DNA from: Dryomyza anilis
Taxonomy: Eukaryota > Arthropoda > Insecta > Diptera > Dryomyzidae
Assembly: GCA_951804985.1 (NCBI GenBank)
Contig: OX638132.1
Location: 15,977,529-16,041,528 of the forward strand
Length of the DNA: 64,000 nt
Direction of reading: 5' to 3'
Positions 43,657-54,976 of the stretch are shown here, piece after piece. Position 1 is the first letter of the stretch, and each line of letters begins with the position of its first letter. Below the pieces are notes generated by a model. The model saw only the letters and a list, made by a program, of their open reading frames with translations, had not been told where the DNA came from and made no database searches. Made by a program: the position numbers and the translations under genes.

Positions 43657-44819
43657 AGCAACGCAGAGTTCGGATTTGCACGCACGCCCGCGCCCTTAAG
43701 TAAATGAGAAGCAAATTTGTTTACGCATACTCTGCACTCGGGCACCACATTTTTTTTACAACACATCCCGTCGCAACGAGTGATGCTTTGCACTATTCTC
43801 GGTACCTGCCCTCGTGCGGGCTACGAAACTAAAAACTGCAGCCCGCGCAGACGTGGAATGAGAAAATAGAGAAACGTATCGCGCAAGTGCTATGGTATTT
43901 ATTTCGCGGGGCAACTCCGTGCAACAGCGAAAACCGACTGCCCCGGGCAGCACGCGGGGCAGTTTTTCACAGCCAGTTAATTTTTTCTTGTATGACATTC
44001 TTATGTGGCGCAAGAGTACGGCACTGTTATAATATACTGCGCAATGTTTTAATAATTTTTAAATAAAACTATCGTTAATACAGAAAAGTTTGGCAATACT
44101 CAAATACACTTTTAATCGAAGTTTTAATTTGGTTTATAAAAATTGTATAATTTAGTACTAGTTTTTCAGTGCAAGTTTAAACTTAGTGTACATTTTTACA
44201 AATGAGGATATACATTATTTTTCGAAGCCTATCATGTAGCTTTTTGATTAAAATAGATTTTTGCACATAATAATTTTTGTATTTGAATAAAAATGTTGAT
44301 TAAGATTTCATGTTAAATTTATTTTTCTGTTCAACGAACAATTAAAAGATACAATTTTTATAAACCAAAATAAAACTGCGATTAAAAGTGTATTTGAGTA
44401 TTGCCAAACTTGTCTGTATTATCAATAGTTTTATATAAAAATTATTAAAACATTGCGCAGTCTAGTAAAACAGTGCCAATAAAATTTACTGGCTGTGAAA
44501 AATGCGCGTGCTGCCAGGGGCAGTCTGTTTTCGCTGTTGCACGGAGTTGCCCCGCGAAATAAATACCATAGCACTTGCGCGATATGCTTCTCTATTTTCT
44601 CATTCCACGTCTGCACGGGCTGCAGTTTTTAGTTTCGTAGCCCGCACGAGGGCAGGCACCGAGAATAATGCAAAGCATCACTCGTTGCGACGGGATGTGT
44701 TGTAAAAAAAATGTGATGCCCGAGTGCTGTGTCTGCGTAAAACAAATTTGGTCGTCAGTGTATGAAGAAAGGGGCATGTGCGGGCGCACGCACACGGGCA
44801 TTTCCGAACTCTGAGCAAC
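43657..44819. mobile_element. GC-rich 1.16 kb foldback
   Basis: CAACGCAGAGTTCGG (43659) is matched inverted by CCGAACTCTGAG (to 44814). The arms (43763-43984 with 44479-44704) are near-identical inverted copies containing CCCGTCGCAACGAGTGATGC, GCAACTCCGTGCAACAGCG and CCACGTCTGCACGGG-type sequence. Pairing continues inward (CAATACTCAAATACACTTTTAATCG and reverse) to a loop at about 44160-44340. The outer arms are GC-rich in an AT-rich region. Open frames reading RCCTELPREINTIALARY in both arms are mirror images of the same DNA and are not called genes. Foldback-type element with no transposase. Confidence 0.85.
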
Positions 44820-45837
44820 GAACGAATCAATTCTTCATGGCTTCACTTGGCAAAAAAAAAATATGCAAGAGCCAAAATAAATAAAGCCAAAAAATGCCTG
44901 TCGAAATCAAACACGACATGCGCCGCGCCATCTCGCATGTCAAGACAGTCCGTGTCCCAACAAACCGCCAGACGTTTTCCTCAGCACGTCCCAAACCAGT
45001 GCTCCTCCACATCCATATCTTCACAACTCCAGTTCGATACTTAACTCAACTCAACTCATTCACTCAGTCAGTCAGTCACATCACTACGAATGACTTACAT
45101 GCATTTCAACGACTCTTTTCATTTTCTGTGTCGATTGCATGTTTGTTCTTTATTTCTATTTTTTATTTTGTGGTTCGTGTTGGTACTGAAGAAGCTACGC
45201 GTCTTGAGCTGTCTCCTTTCGCCACCATTTACCATCTACCATTTAATGGAATTGCAATTTTAATTTCAACAAAATCAATTTGCATCTTAAAATCGCTATA
45301 AATTCATTATTTATGCGAATTGCACAGCGATCGCCTTCCCAGCTAAAGTATTTGTGATTTGTTTCTTATTTTTTATTTCGTTGTGGCTCAATTTTTATCA
45401 TGTTAACAGATGGTGATTGTGATTTAAATGAGTCACTGACTGCATCACACAAGCGATCAACACGACAACAAAATCAATTTGAATTTTTAATCGATTGAAC
45501 ATGATGAAATTGTGCGTTATATATAGGATGTATTGATAATTGCAAAGTAAGTTTGAAATTTGGCATAGTTGTGGATAATGCATACGCAAGGGGATCTTAA
45601 CGATGATCGTCATATAACCGTTCATATGATTCGCACAATTTGTGTATTACACTGAATAAATCCAGATAATATAGGTCATATAGAAAAACATAAAACTTTC
45701 TTGCTGGTGAATACTGGTCTTGTAATGCAATAAGTTATGGTGTTCTACTTTAACAAAAGGTAATTTATATACCCTATACGTAAAATTAAAGGCTATCGGC
45801 CATGTTCCGACTTTCGATCGAATTCCAATCGAATTTC
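44820..45837. promoter_or_regulatory. Unique GC-moderate region, possible regulatory DNA
   Basis: 44895-45300 is repeat-poor with mixed composition, including CATGCGCCGCGCCATCTCGC and a CAACTCAACTCATTCACTCAGTCAGTCAGTC run. A 135-codon + frame (44894-45301) covers it but has no domain and late Phe/Ser/Ile-rich sequence. It may be a leader exon or enhancer. 45301-45837 is AT-rich without features. Confidence 0.25.
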
Positions 45838-46010
45838 TTACAAAATATGGAAACAAACGGTTTTGAATTCAATGTCTCAGAACAAAAATTTGTTTTTTCA
45901 ATGCATTCAATCCGTTTGCTTTGACTTAAACGATTTGAATTCATTTGAAAAACACATTTTTTGTATTGTGACATCGAATTCAAAACCGTTTGTTTACAAA
46001 ATGTCATTCT
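45838..46010. repeat. Inverted repeat with GGTTTTGAATTC core
   Basis: ACAAAATATGGAAACAAACGG-TTTTGAATTC (45839-45870) is matched inverted by GAATTCAAAACCGTTTG-TTTACAAAATG (45975-46003). Inside, AATGCATTCAATCCG and GAATTCATTTG motifs repeat. Foldback-type small element. Confidence 0.75.
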
Positions 46011-46389
46011 TTTGTGACACCCAGAAGGAGGCGTGTTCGGTACCAGTTTCATTAAGTAGATTTAGCAATGTCCGCCTGTAATTCTGTCAGTCTGTTGATA
46101 TCAATATTACTGAAATTTATAAGGAGCTAACTAAAAATAATATTTCAAAACTTCCCAGTCTACCATGTCTTGGAGCTCTTCGATGATCGATGTTTTCTGG
46201 AACTTACTGCGATAATAAAATTCGATCTCGTTGCCTTAATACTACCCTACAAACCATTTGATGATAATTTTTGAATTCGATAAAATGAAGAGTAATATGA
46301 AAGTCAATATATATTTTGATATTGAATTGTATGTTTTTTGAAAGTATTTTCAAAAAAGAAAATTTTCTGAACATGAAATTAAATTTGTT

Positions 46390-46800
46390 TATCGAATACG
46401 GTAACTTTTTCTAGTCGATATCTATATCGACAAAAAATAACGATATCGTTATATATATGTTCATTTTTATCGAAAACTCGCGTGTCATTTTAGATTATCG
46501 AAAACGATAATTTGGGCATATAAACGATATCGTTTGATTTGCTGGGTACATTTTTTTTTTAAATTTTCGAACAATAATATTTAAGAAAACGATATATAAA
46601 TATTTATCACATCGATATCGCTATGTTTTTTGAATCAATCTCGTTATTCGAAGCGATATTGTTACATATACTTCTTAGATTGAAATGAAGTATAATATAG
46701 AAACGAAATCGTAATCGTAATAGCGATCGAATGAATTCCTCGACATCTCGAAACATTCTCGAAGATATATCGCTCGAATGAAATACATGGTTTACTCTTA
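46390..46800. repeat. CGATATCG motif cluster
   Basis: CGATATCG, AACGATATCGTT, TATCGAAAACGATAA and GATATCTATATCGAC recur in both orientations, many palindromic. Similar clusters occur at 18.24-18.45, 39.79-39.98 and 55.49-55.66 kb. No terminal repeats found. Confidence 0.55.
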
Positions 46801-46805
46801 CATGC

Positions 46806-47024
46806 TCCCAGAAAAAAAAATTTCAAATCTCATTAAAATTGGGCAATAGGACTATTATTGATTTAATAGTATACAAAAAATAAATCTTTTCATATAAAAT
46901 CAGTGGAAATGTCATGATATTTCCAAGTATTTAATGGTATTTTCATATTAAAATAATAATTTATCCTATTGAAAATTTTGAATAGTAAAAAACTATGATT
47001 TATATAGTATTTTTTTCTGGGTGT
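46806..47024. mobile_element. CACCCAG MITE, copy 3 (reverse orientation)
   Basis: CCCAGAAAAAAAAATTTC then CTCATTAAAATTGGGCAATAGG... to TTTTTTCTGGGTGTG. This is the inverted orientation of the 42.8 kb copy. The left terminus has lost its first bases. Confidence 0.8.
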
Positions 47025-47139
47025 GTGTAACTACTTTGTCTGATCTTGGAAATGGGCGTGATCGGTCGTTTTTCCGCACAAACACTACACTTAACTCTAC
47101 GAGAGAATTTTACCAGACGATATGTACTTTTTTTAAATA

Positions 47140-47441
47140 ATAATAATAATTTGGCACTACAGCTCTATAAGAACTTAGGCCGAGCTCTCTCACCATTTTG
47201 AGCTGTGCGTGTTATATTTGTACTCAAAGTGGTGGGACCTAAAGTTTATTGCCGAATCCGAACGGCGGGTGAGAGCTTTTCATAGGTAATTTTTACTCTC
47301 GTAGGTTTGCCATTTACTGCCGAGAGGTAGCGCGGTATAGAAAAATGTTTCTATGAAAAGATGTTGTTAGCCCCAGTCCAGGCTTGAACCGGGGACCTTT
47401 CGGCTCGCAGTCCAACGCACTAACCACTGAGCTATCGCGGC
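47140..47441 (-). mobile_element. tRNA-derived SINE, copy 3, with 15-bp target duplication
   Basis: An (AAT)n tail at left, body, and inverted B-box/A-box (GGCTTGAACC, CCACTGAGCTA) at right. Flanked by near-identical direct repeats TACTTTTTTTAAATAA (47125-47140) and TACTTTTTTAAATAA (47442-47456), a classic retroposition signature. Confidence 0.9.
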
Positions 47442-47442
47442 T

Positions 47443-49011
47443 ACTTTTTTAAATAAACCCATTTATTTTATTGAAAAACATGATTTTATCTACATCTTTA
47501 GCAATTTGTCACCTATTTTATTTGGTAAAATAACGTCCCGCTTACCTAATACCTTCTTTAAGCATATAACTCAGCCCAGTACTAGGGTCGGAGCGTTCAT
47601 ATACATCAAACCATTCTTGAGGTAGCTGCGATATTTAAATTTTCATTACTTTATCGAAGATTATTGTTAAAAAATTTCGTATTGAGCTGTTTCGAAGATA
47701 GCTGCGAGTTTAAAACTTTATCTCGATTGTAATTTTAAAAAAAAATCTAGTCTGCCATTCTATTAGATATCATTTCGAGACTGTGCAATATGTCGAAGAT
47801 TTCATTCGTTCTCGATAACGATTCTCGTATCTATATCAAGCTACATTTTGTGCTACGACATACGCAGATATCTTAATGTGATAATGCTGATTTCTCATTA
47901 CGAGCATTATTTCTTATTCGAACCGATTGAGAACCTCATTGCGTACTAAACAGCACGGTCAAATCGAATATATGTAACGATAATGGTTCCATAAAACGCG
48001 TTCAAAATTTAAAGATACCTACGTAATCAGTTTTTCTGTTTCTAAAGCAGACAGTATGATTTCATTTTTGTCTGTTTATGGAATAATAACAAAAGAACAA
48101 AATTAACGGAAATTGAAGAAATGGGCTTTATCTCAAAAACCATAGACAATTTCACAAAAGTAAGACCATTTTAGGAATCACAAATATAATAGGAATTGCT
48201 GAAATGTTTACAAACTGAGACCAAACTGTTAAAAATAAAGAATAATCACATGTTATAAAATATTAATCGAAATAACCACGAGTTTAATTTAGTTGCTCAT
48301 GTTTTCATTATAAATAACAAAAATTCGAAAAAGAAAAATCCAAATAGAACCGATAAAACAACTGTTTTCGGAGTGAGCTCGAGAATTAATCGAGGATACC
48401 AAGAGCTTCTTGCTGACTGGGTATTTCTATATTTGTATGTTACTAGTTTCGAACAATTCCCATTTCGATTTAACATCCATTTATCGGTTCGATATGTGAT
48501 GACAGTTTTGATAGAACTTGGCTTTGATATCGATACAATACTTCACCATTTCGCATTATTTTCGTTGAGATAACGAAACGAATTTAATATGTAAATACTG
48601 TTTATCACAAAATGTTGAGGGTAAATCGTGTGTCTTTCTTTTGTGATAATTTATATAATATAATAATAATTGCTGAATTTGAGTTGATCGATTTCAGCAT
48701 TTTGGGCTTCACATAAAACTAGAACAAATCTCTATATCGAGGGCTTATATTCAATACTGCCTATCTACAATTTTGACGAAAATGAGTTTTTGATGCAGAA
48801 ATCTTCACTGATCACCTCTGCAACTATGACATTAATTTAGAACCAATAAATATTTCTATTACTTTTATATTTTAATTTTAGTAATTTCTCTATCTACATG
48901 AATGATTTTTTTATGAATGCAATAGTATCTATCTACATACAATTTTTGCTTAAAAGTTCATAATAATTATAAATAAGGGTTGCAAGTATGGAGAGATATC
49001 TATGGGCCATT
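47443..49011. other. Spacer with scattered TCGA motifs
   Basis: TCGAAGAT, TTCGAGAC and TCGATAACG recur at 47560-47960 and 48370-48580, possibly further decayed CGATATCG-type clusters. No gene. Confidence 0.4.
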
Positions 49012-49452
49012 CTACACCAAATCGACCAAAAAAAGGCAAATTTGAGATTTTACCTTTTCGATCTTAATGAACTTTTGGCAACTGATAAAGGGTATCGAGA
49101 CATGCACTAAACAATTTTTTTTTATTTTTTCCGACCACTACTTCCAGAGATACAGTGGCTCAAAGTTGGAAAAAAAGTGCCAAAAATCACTTTTGTACTG
49201 TTGTTCATATTTAAATATCTCTTGAACTAGAAATGCTAGAAACTCCGTTAATGGCTCGTTTTAAAGCTAATAGAACAAGCTTTTAGAATAATAGAACAAG
49301 CTTTAGAAAAATATCTCTGGAAGTAGTGGTCGGTAATAATAAAAAAAATTGTTTAGTGCATGTCTCGATACCCTTTATCAGTTGCCAAAATTTCATTGAA
49401 ATCGAAGAAGGTGAGTTCCAACCGCTGGTCGATTTGGTGTGGAATGGCCCAT
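49012..49452. mobile_element. Family Y foldback, 0.44 kb deletion derivative
   Basis: Ends ATGGGCCATTCTACACCAAA and TTTGGTGTGGAATGGCCCAT. The interior keeps the outer ~250 bp of the left arm (ATACAGTGGCTCAAAGTTGG, CTCGTTTTAAAGCTAATAG) joined to the outer part of the right arm, so the middle of the foldback is gone. Confidence 0.88.
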
Positions 49453-50623
49453 ATATATTCTTCATAAGCGTAATTTTATGAGTCAATTTCGTCATGTCCA
49501 CGTCATGTCCATGTGAAAACAATGAAATCGATTAACGAAGTATGACGTCACATTTTTTAAATGGGTATACAATATCAATACCATAGGAGCTACTAAAAAT
49601 AATTTTTCGTATACGGAAAACTAATTTTTCAAAGATTGTTTGCTATCCTTATATGAATCCTTAAAAGGCGAAATTTGAATTTAATCAGTACTGAAGAAAT
49701 ATAGCCAATGGTACAAGCTATGGTATTTCCAGACAAGATGTTGAGTGCTATTTTTAAATAAAGTTTTCAGATATGTTAAGGATTCGTAAGTTATTTACGG
49801 GATTCTAAATAAATTACGAATCCTTAACATATCTGAAAACTCCATATCCTCCGAAATATGATATTAGTTTAAATATTTGGGATAACATGTATTATTTAAA
49901 TATAGCGTTACAAGAGTTAACTGTATTTTTTAAATTTGAATCTTTAAAAAACGTCAGGTAAGATTCCGGAATATTAAACCTTTAACCATCATATACTTCG
50001 TGAATCGAAAATGGTAGGCAAAAATTAGTCGGTGAATTTTGTTTAGGTTACACTAGGACATAAACAAATTAACAAATCGCTGATTCCAAGAATATTTTCT
50101 GATCTATCCCACTACAATATTGTGCAATATGCTCTATCTGCTCGTTTTTTTATAGACATTGATCACATCTGAATAGCAATAATCCCTATCTACCATAGCA
50201 CCACGAATAGCGCGAAATTGTTGAATTTTTTTAATTGTATCATTTAAAGACCATTTTTATTTAATATTATAGAAGAAAAATTGATCGCCACTTTTACGGT
50301 TTACGATATAATCAGTTTTTTCGCTCTCCTGAAAAACTGTGTTTTTGTAGATAGACTGTATTGAATATAAGCCCTCGATATTATGTTTAAAAAAAGTTGC
50401 CTTTTATATTTTTAAAAATAATTTGAATACATGTTTTTTTATTCAAATTTGCAAAAATTCATTGTTTATTGACAGTTTATTGGGAGTTTATTCGAAACAA
50501 ATCTATTGTAAAATAAAATTATTAAGAACAATTTTTATATTTGGCTTTTAAAGAATTTTCTAAATAAAGAAACATAAAACAAACAAAAATTAATACAATG
50601 GGAACAATGAGTTATGGACCATT
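49453..50623. other. Spacer
   Basis: AT-rich; holds the hairpin at 49763-49840. ATGTCCACGTCATGTCCATGTG is a tiny duplication at 49493-49514. 'ATATTGAATATAAGCCCTCGATAT' near 50360 reappears inverted at 48740, hinting at a further inverted-repeat pair around 48.7-50.4 kb. Confidence 0.4.
49763..49840. repeat. 35-bp-arm hairpin
   Basis: GTTTTCAGATATGTTAAGG...TTATTTA (49763-49797) pairs with 49806-49840 with one mismatch around an 8-nt loop (CGGGATTC). Strong stem that could form a hairpin RNA. Confidence 0.88.
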
Positions 50624-50848
50624 TTATACCAACATTTCTTGTTTGACATTCTTTTCAAAAACAAATATATAACGCATCCAAGACATAACATCCTCGTCCA
50701 ATTCTTTTCCGGACATTATTCCCCAAAGACAATTATTTGAAGACCATTTTTTAATAAAAACTGTAAAGTTTAAAGTTCCAATTATTGATTTACAAAATTC
50801 ATTATAAATCTGTAAATTCCTGATCAATGAGGTCAATATTTGCACCAT
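50624..50848 (-). CDS. Uncertain 74-codon ORF
   Basis: Begins MVQILTSLIRNLQIYNEFCK and ends ...MSWMRYIFVFEKNVKQEMLV. The residue mix is more protein-like than most frames here (single Cys, Trp and Asp/Glu runs such as GKELDEDV), but no domain, signal peptide or polyadenylation signal is clear. It could be a small lineage-specific gene or chance. Confidence 0.2.
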   Translation of the reverse strand: MVQILTSLIRNLQIYNEFCKSIIGTLNFTVFIKKWSSNNCLWGIMSGKELDEDVMSWMRYIFVFEKNVKQEMLV

Positions 50849-52024
50849 ATGATAAGAAAATGTGACTATATCAATTGGTATTTCAACTTTAAAAATGTAT
50901 CAATTACATTTTGTAATAGAAAAAAGTTTAAATTTAAGATTTTCATAAAAATGACGATATATTAAGGAAAAGAATATATATATATATGTTAGTTACCTCA
51001 ACACAGTATTAAAATCCACTAATGGTTCTTTTAGAACCGTTAAAATTATAGACCAATTCAAAAATAAAACTTGAATCATCCTCATTATTACCAGAAGTTA
51101 ACTGTTTAAAAAAAAAAATAACAAAAATAAATAACTTTTCACCCTCTAATTTTGACTGGCAATAAATTCAATATTTTATTGCATTACATATTGCTCAACA
51201 TAATTACAGCCAAAATTAAGACCAACAACACAAAAAAGAAAAAAGGTCAACCTGGCATCAACTTTCTCGACACTTGGCAAGACAGTGTCGTGCAAGTGAC
51301 GAACTTTTGCATATAATTTTATAAATTTTCCCAAAAAAAAAAATATATAAAATAAATAAAGAAACAAAGAATAACAAAACAAGGCAACGAAGCATGAACC
51401 ATGTCTGTTACTACGGCATAAATTTCAAAGGTATAAACATCAAAATGAACCAAAAATAATGCTATATAGGAAAATAAAAATTAATTATTATCACAATAAC
51501 GAAAAGAAAATAAAATCTAGATTTAATTTGTAAAGTTAGGCTTGTGAACATTTTAGAGTTTTATGCGAAACGGAAATATATCGTAGTGGTTCGTAGTGGC
51601 TGGTCATAACTTAATTAGAGAGGTAACATGATTTTACGATGCAACCGAAATACGTCTCAGACTGTAATAAAATGTAGTAAAATATTGTGATGCGATTATG
51701 CAAATAAATCACAAGAAAAGCCAGTGAAAAAACGCACTAATTTTTGAGAAATAAAGCTTCAAATTAAAATAGTTTTTTTTTTTGGTTAATTTTTTTTCAT
51801 TTTGTCAGAAAATAAACCTGAGTAACTGGCTGACTTTAACTAATATTCGGCGCAAATTTGCTATGCAAATATTTTACATTTGTTGTGGATTTTCTCACCG
51901 ATATTGTAGTAAAACCTGCGGCTAATTTTTCGTTTTTTTTTTTTTTTTTGTAAAATTTGCATAGCTAAGTTGTGTTTGGTAAAATTAAAAAATGCTTCAG
52001 TTAGTCAATTAAATTGATGTTATA
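50849..52024. other. AT-rich spacer
   Basis: A patch at 51230-51300 is GC-richer. No supported feature. Confidence 0.4.
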
Positions 52025-52026
52025 TA

Positions 52027-53485
52027 CACGCAGAAAAATATAACATTATACTATGATTGGTACATGATTGTGTCTATATTATGATACACACAACTATATT
52101 ATGATTCTCATTGACCATAATTTTATCACACACTTACTGTGAATTTCAGGACCATACTGTGAGCAGACAAAACTATACTATAATCCTCAGTGACCATATT
52201 ATGATCACACACAACCATACATGTTCCTCCTGACCATATTATGGTCATAATATGATCCTCAGAAACTTACTGTGATCTTCCTGACCCATAGTATGACCCT
52301 CAGACCTATACGATGATTTTCAGTGACCATGATCCTTATTGATCATACTTTGATCACACACAACCATACACCCAGAAAAAAATACTATATAAATAATAGT
52401 TTTTTACTATTAAAAATATGCAATAGGATAAATTATTATTTTAATCGGAAAATACCATTAAATACTAGAAAATACCATGACATTGCCATTGAGTTTATAT
52501 GAAAATTTTTATTTTTTGTATACTATTAAATCAATAATTGTCCTATTGACCAATTTTAATGGTATTTGAGGGAATTTTTTTCTGGGTGTACTATTGTCAC
52601 ACACATCCTTACTATGATCATCAGGACCGTACAATGTTCACAAAACTACCATACTATGATCTTCATTGCCCATACTATGACCAAAAACAACCATGCTATG
52701 ATATTCCTGACCATACAATGATCAAACTTAACCATATTATCACAAGCAACCAAACTATGATCATCAGTGACCATACTATTATCACACACATTCATACTAT
52801 AATCCTCCTGACCATACTATCATCACATATAACCATACTTTGATCCTCGTGACTATAATATGATCATAAGTGACCATACTATGATCAAAGACAACCATTA
52901 TATAATTCTCACCGACCATAATATGATCACACACAAATATACTATGATCCTCATGACCATACTATCAAACTTAACCATAATATCACAAGCAACCAAACTA
53001 AGATAATGAGTAACCTTACTATTTATCACACACATCAATCCTATGATTCTCCTAACCATACTTTCATCACATACAACGATACCTTGATCTTCCTGGCCAT
53101 AATATGATCAGACACAACCATTTTATGATCCTCACTGACCATAATATGATCACATACAAACATACTATGATTCTCATTGATCATAGTATGATCACACACA
53201 TCGATACAATAATTATAAGTCACACACCCGTCCTTTGATCCTCCTGACCATACCATCATCACATACAACGGTACTTTGATCTTTCTGACCATAATATGAT
53301 TAAACACAACCATTTTATGATCCTCACTGACCATAATATGATCACGTACAAACATACTATGATTCTCATTGACCATACTATGATCACACACATCCATGCA
53401 ATGATCCTCAGTGACCATACTATGCTCACACACACAACAATCATTAACCCAATTTAAGTATTCATCCATGTTTTTTTTCGGCGTG
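52027..53485. mobile_element. TA-flanked element filled with CATACTATGATC array
   Basis: CACGCAGAAAAA (52027) and TTTTTTTTCGGCGTG (to 53485) are inverted repeats with one mismatch, flanked by TA at 52025-26 and 53486-87. Between them are more than 60 imperfect CATACTATGATC / GACCAT / CACACACAACC units with a rough 14-28 bp spacing. A CACCCAG MITE (52369-52588) is inserted within. Long open frames (DHSMVNENHSMFVRDHIMV type) are repeat artefacts. Confidence 0.8.
52369..52588. mobile_element. CACCCAG MITE, copy 4 (TA-flanked, 220 bp)
   Basis: CACCCAGAAAAAAATACTAT and TTTTTTTCTGGGTG with TA at 52367-68 and 52589-90. Nearly identical to the 42.8 kb copy. It splits the CATACTATGATC array, so it arrived later. 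Confidence 0.9.
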
Positions 53486-53487
53486 TA

Positions 53488-53956
53488 GACTTTTCTCTTT
53501 TAAGTGTGCATAATTTTGGCACTATGTTTGAAACAATATTAATTGTTATGCTTTTTGTTATTAAATATTATGTTTGGTATTATTATATTTTAGTCAAAAA
53601 CGAAAGTTTCTTGCATAATTTAGTATATTATTTTTAAATTTCTTTACAGCTGTGGCATTTAACCTAATTTGTATTTTCACAAATTGCAGCCTGTTTCAGC
53701 CCCTTTGTTTTTAGCCGAAAAAAAAGTTCCCAAAATACTGCACCAATTTAAATTTCCCATCGCATTGCCAAATGTTTTACAGTGACACTACACCACGTAT
53801 CCTTAAAATTGTTTTACGGTAATTATAGTTTTTTTTATTGTGTTGTATGTACTTATATCAACGTGTAATTGTCACGCATCATATTAGGGGACTTTTGAAT
53901 AACACGTTTTCTTTTTCGATGTACATATCTGCGATATATTAGTTTTGAAATGTACA
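53488..53956. other. Spacer, nothing recognised
   Basis: AT-rich DNA without repeat ends or coding frames. Confidence 0.4.
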
Positions 53957-54130
53957 CACTGCAAACAAAGGACTGTCCCAAACATAATTTTGATTTCATA
54001 ACATATATCTTTTGATCGCATTTAACAAAATTATGATTGCATGGCAAAACATTTTTATAATAACAGACAAACATAACGTTGTTATTATTCAATAGACATT
54101 TACCTAATAATTTTTCAAATTCAAATTTTA
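53957..54130. mobile_element. Repeat family with GCAAACAAA start, copy 2
   Basis: GCAAACAAAGGACTGTCCC, ACATAATTTTGATTTCATAACATAT and ATAATAACAGACAAACATAA correspond in order to the 11.45 kb copy. The right portion is lost. Confidence 0.5.
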
Positions 54131-54713
54131 ACAAATAGGGTTGAATTTATATTTACCACAAATGCAAAATTAAAAAGATGACATATCTGAGTATGGTGAC
54201 ACTTACTCATTAACCAGCTATAAAAAGTGTCATTATAAATATAATTAGGAACAACATAATGAGTAGTAAAAATGTAATTAAATTTTTATTTACACAAATT
54301 AATGAATGTGTACGCATTATCATTACGCATAATTACGCCATAATAGTAATAATAATAATGTGGGGGGAAATTAAGTAAATTGAATTAACTAATTCTAGCG
54401 ACAAATGTGAGAATAGACAGGGGTCAACCAAAAAAAAAACATTGAAAATTTAAAAAAAATATAAACAAAATAATAAAAATTATGACAAGCACAAGTTATA
54501 CAAAATTGTCATAGAGTAAATTACATGAGAGCAGTTAATACAATTAGATGCGTGTCAGTGATTTTATAACTTTTTTATTTGTTTTTTGCTAGATTTCCAA
54601 AAAAATTTTAAAATATATGAAAAATTGTATTATAATAGGCCTATTCTGGCAGACAATGACAAATCAATGAGGTGAATGACAATTGTCAAAAAATGGTATT
54701 CTAGCAGCAAAGT
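54131..54713. other. Spacer
   Basis: AT-rich, with an (AAT)n-like stretch at 54340-54360. No gene. Confidence 0.4.
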
Positions 54714-54976
54714 GATGTCAATAATTCAAGATATCATTCAATTACTTAAAAAAAGAAGAAAATATCAAATAAAATTCTGTACTATTTTGCACCCTGTTAG
54801 AGATACAGGGTATTTAGTAAATATATATTACTGACATAACCTTGACTAGGTTATGTCAGTAATATGCATTTACTAAACACCCTGTATCTCAAACAGGGTG
54901 TAAAATAGAACATAGTTTAATTTAAATTTTTCTTATTTGTTGGAGTCATAGGATGATCTCCTGAATTATTGACATC
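54714..54976. repeat. Long hairpin with near-perfect 53-bp core
   Basis: CACCCTGTTAGAGATACAGG...CATAACCT (54790-54842) pairs with AGGTTATG...CACCCTGTATCTCAAACAGGGTG-side sequence (54848-54900) with only a few mismatches around a 5-nt loop (TGACT). Pairing extends outward, less perfectly, to GATGTCAATAATTCA/TGAATTATTGACATC at 54714 and 54976. Total arm length about 128 bp. Confidence 0.88.

Noticed and set aside
43756..44705. A gene duplicated in inverted orientation (RCCTELPREINTIALARY frames)
   Set aside because: Both frames are arms of one foldback; equality reflects palindromy, not protein conservation.
52040..53460. CRISPR array
   Set aside because: Units are short, imperfect and lack unique spacers of constant length; the DNA is clearly eukaryotic.
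52559..53469. DHSMVNENHSMF / HTIITHIHTII repeat proteins
   Set aside because: Products of the CATACTATGATC array.
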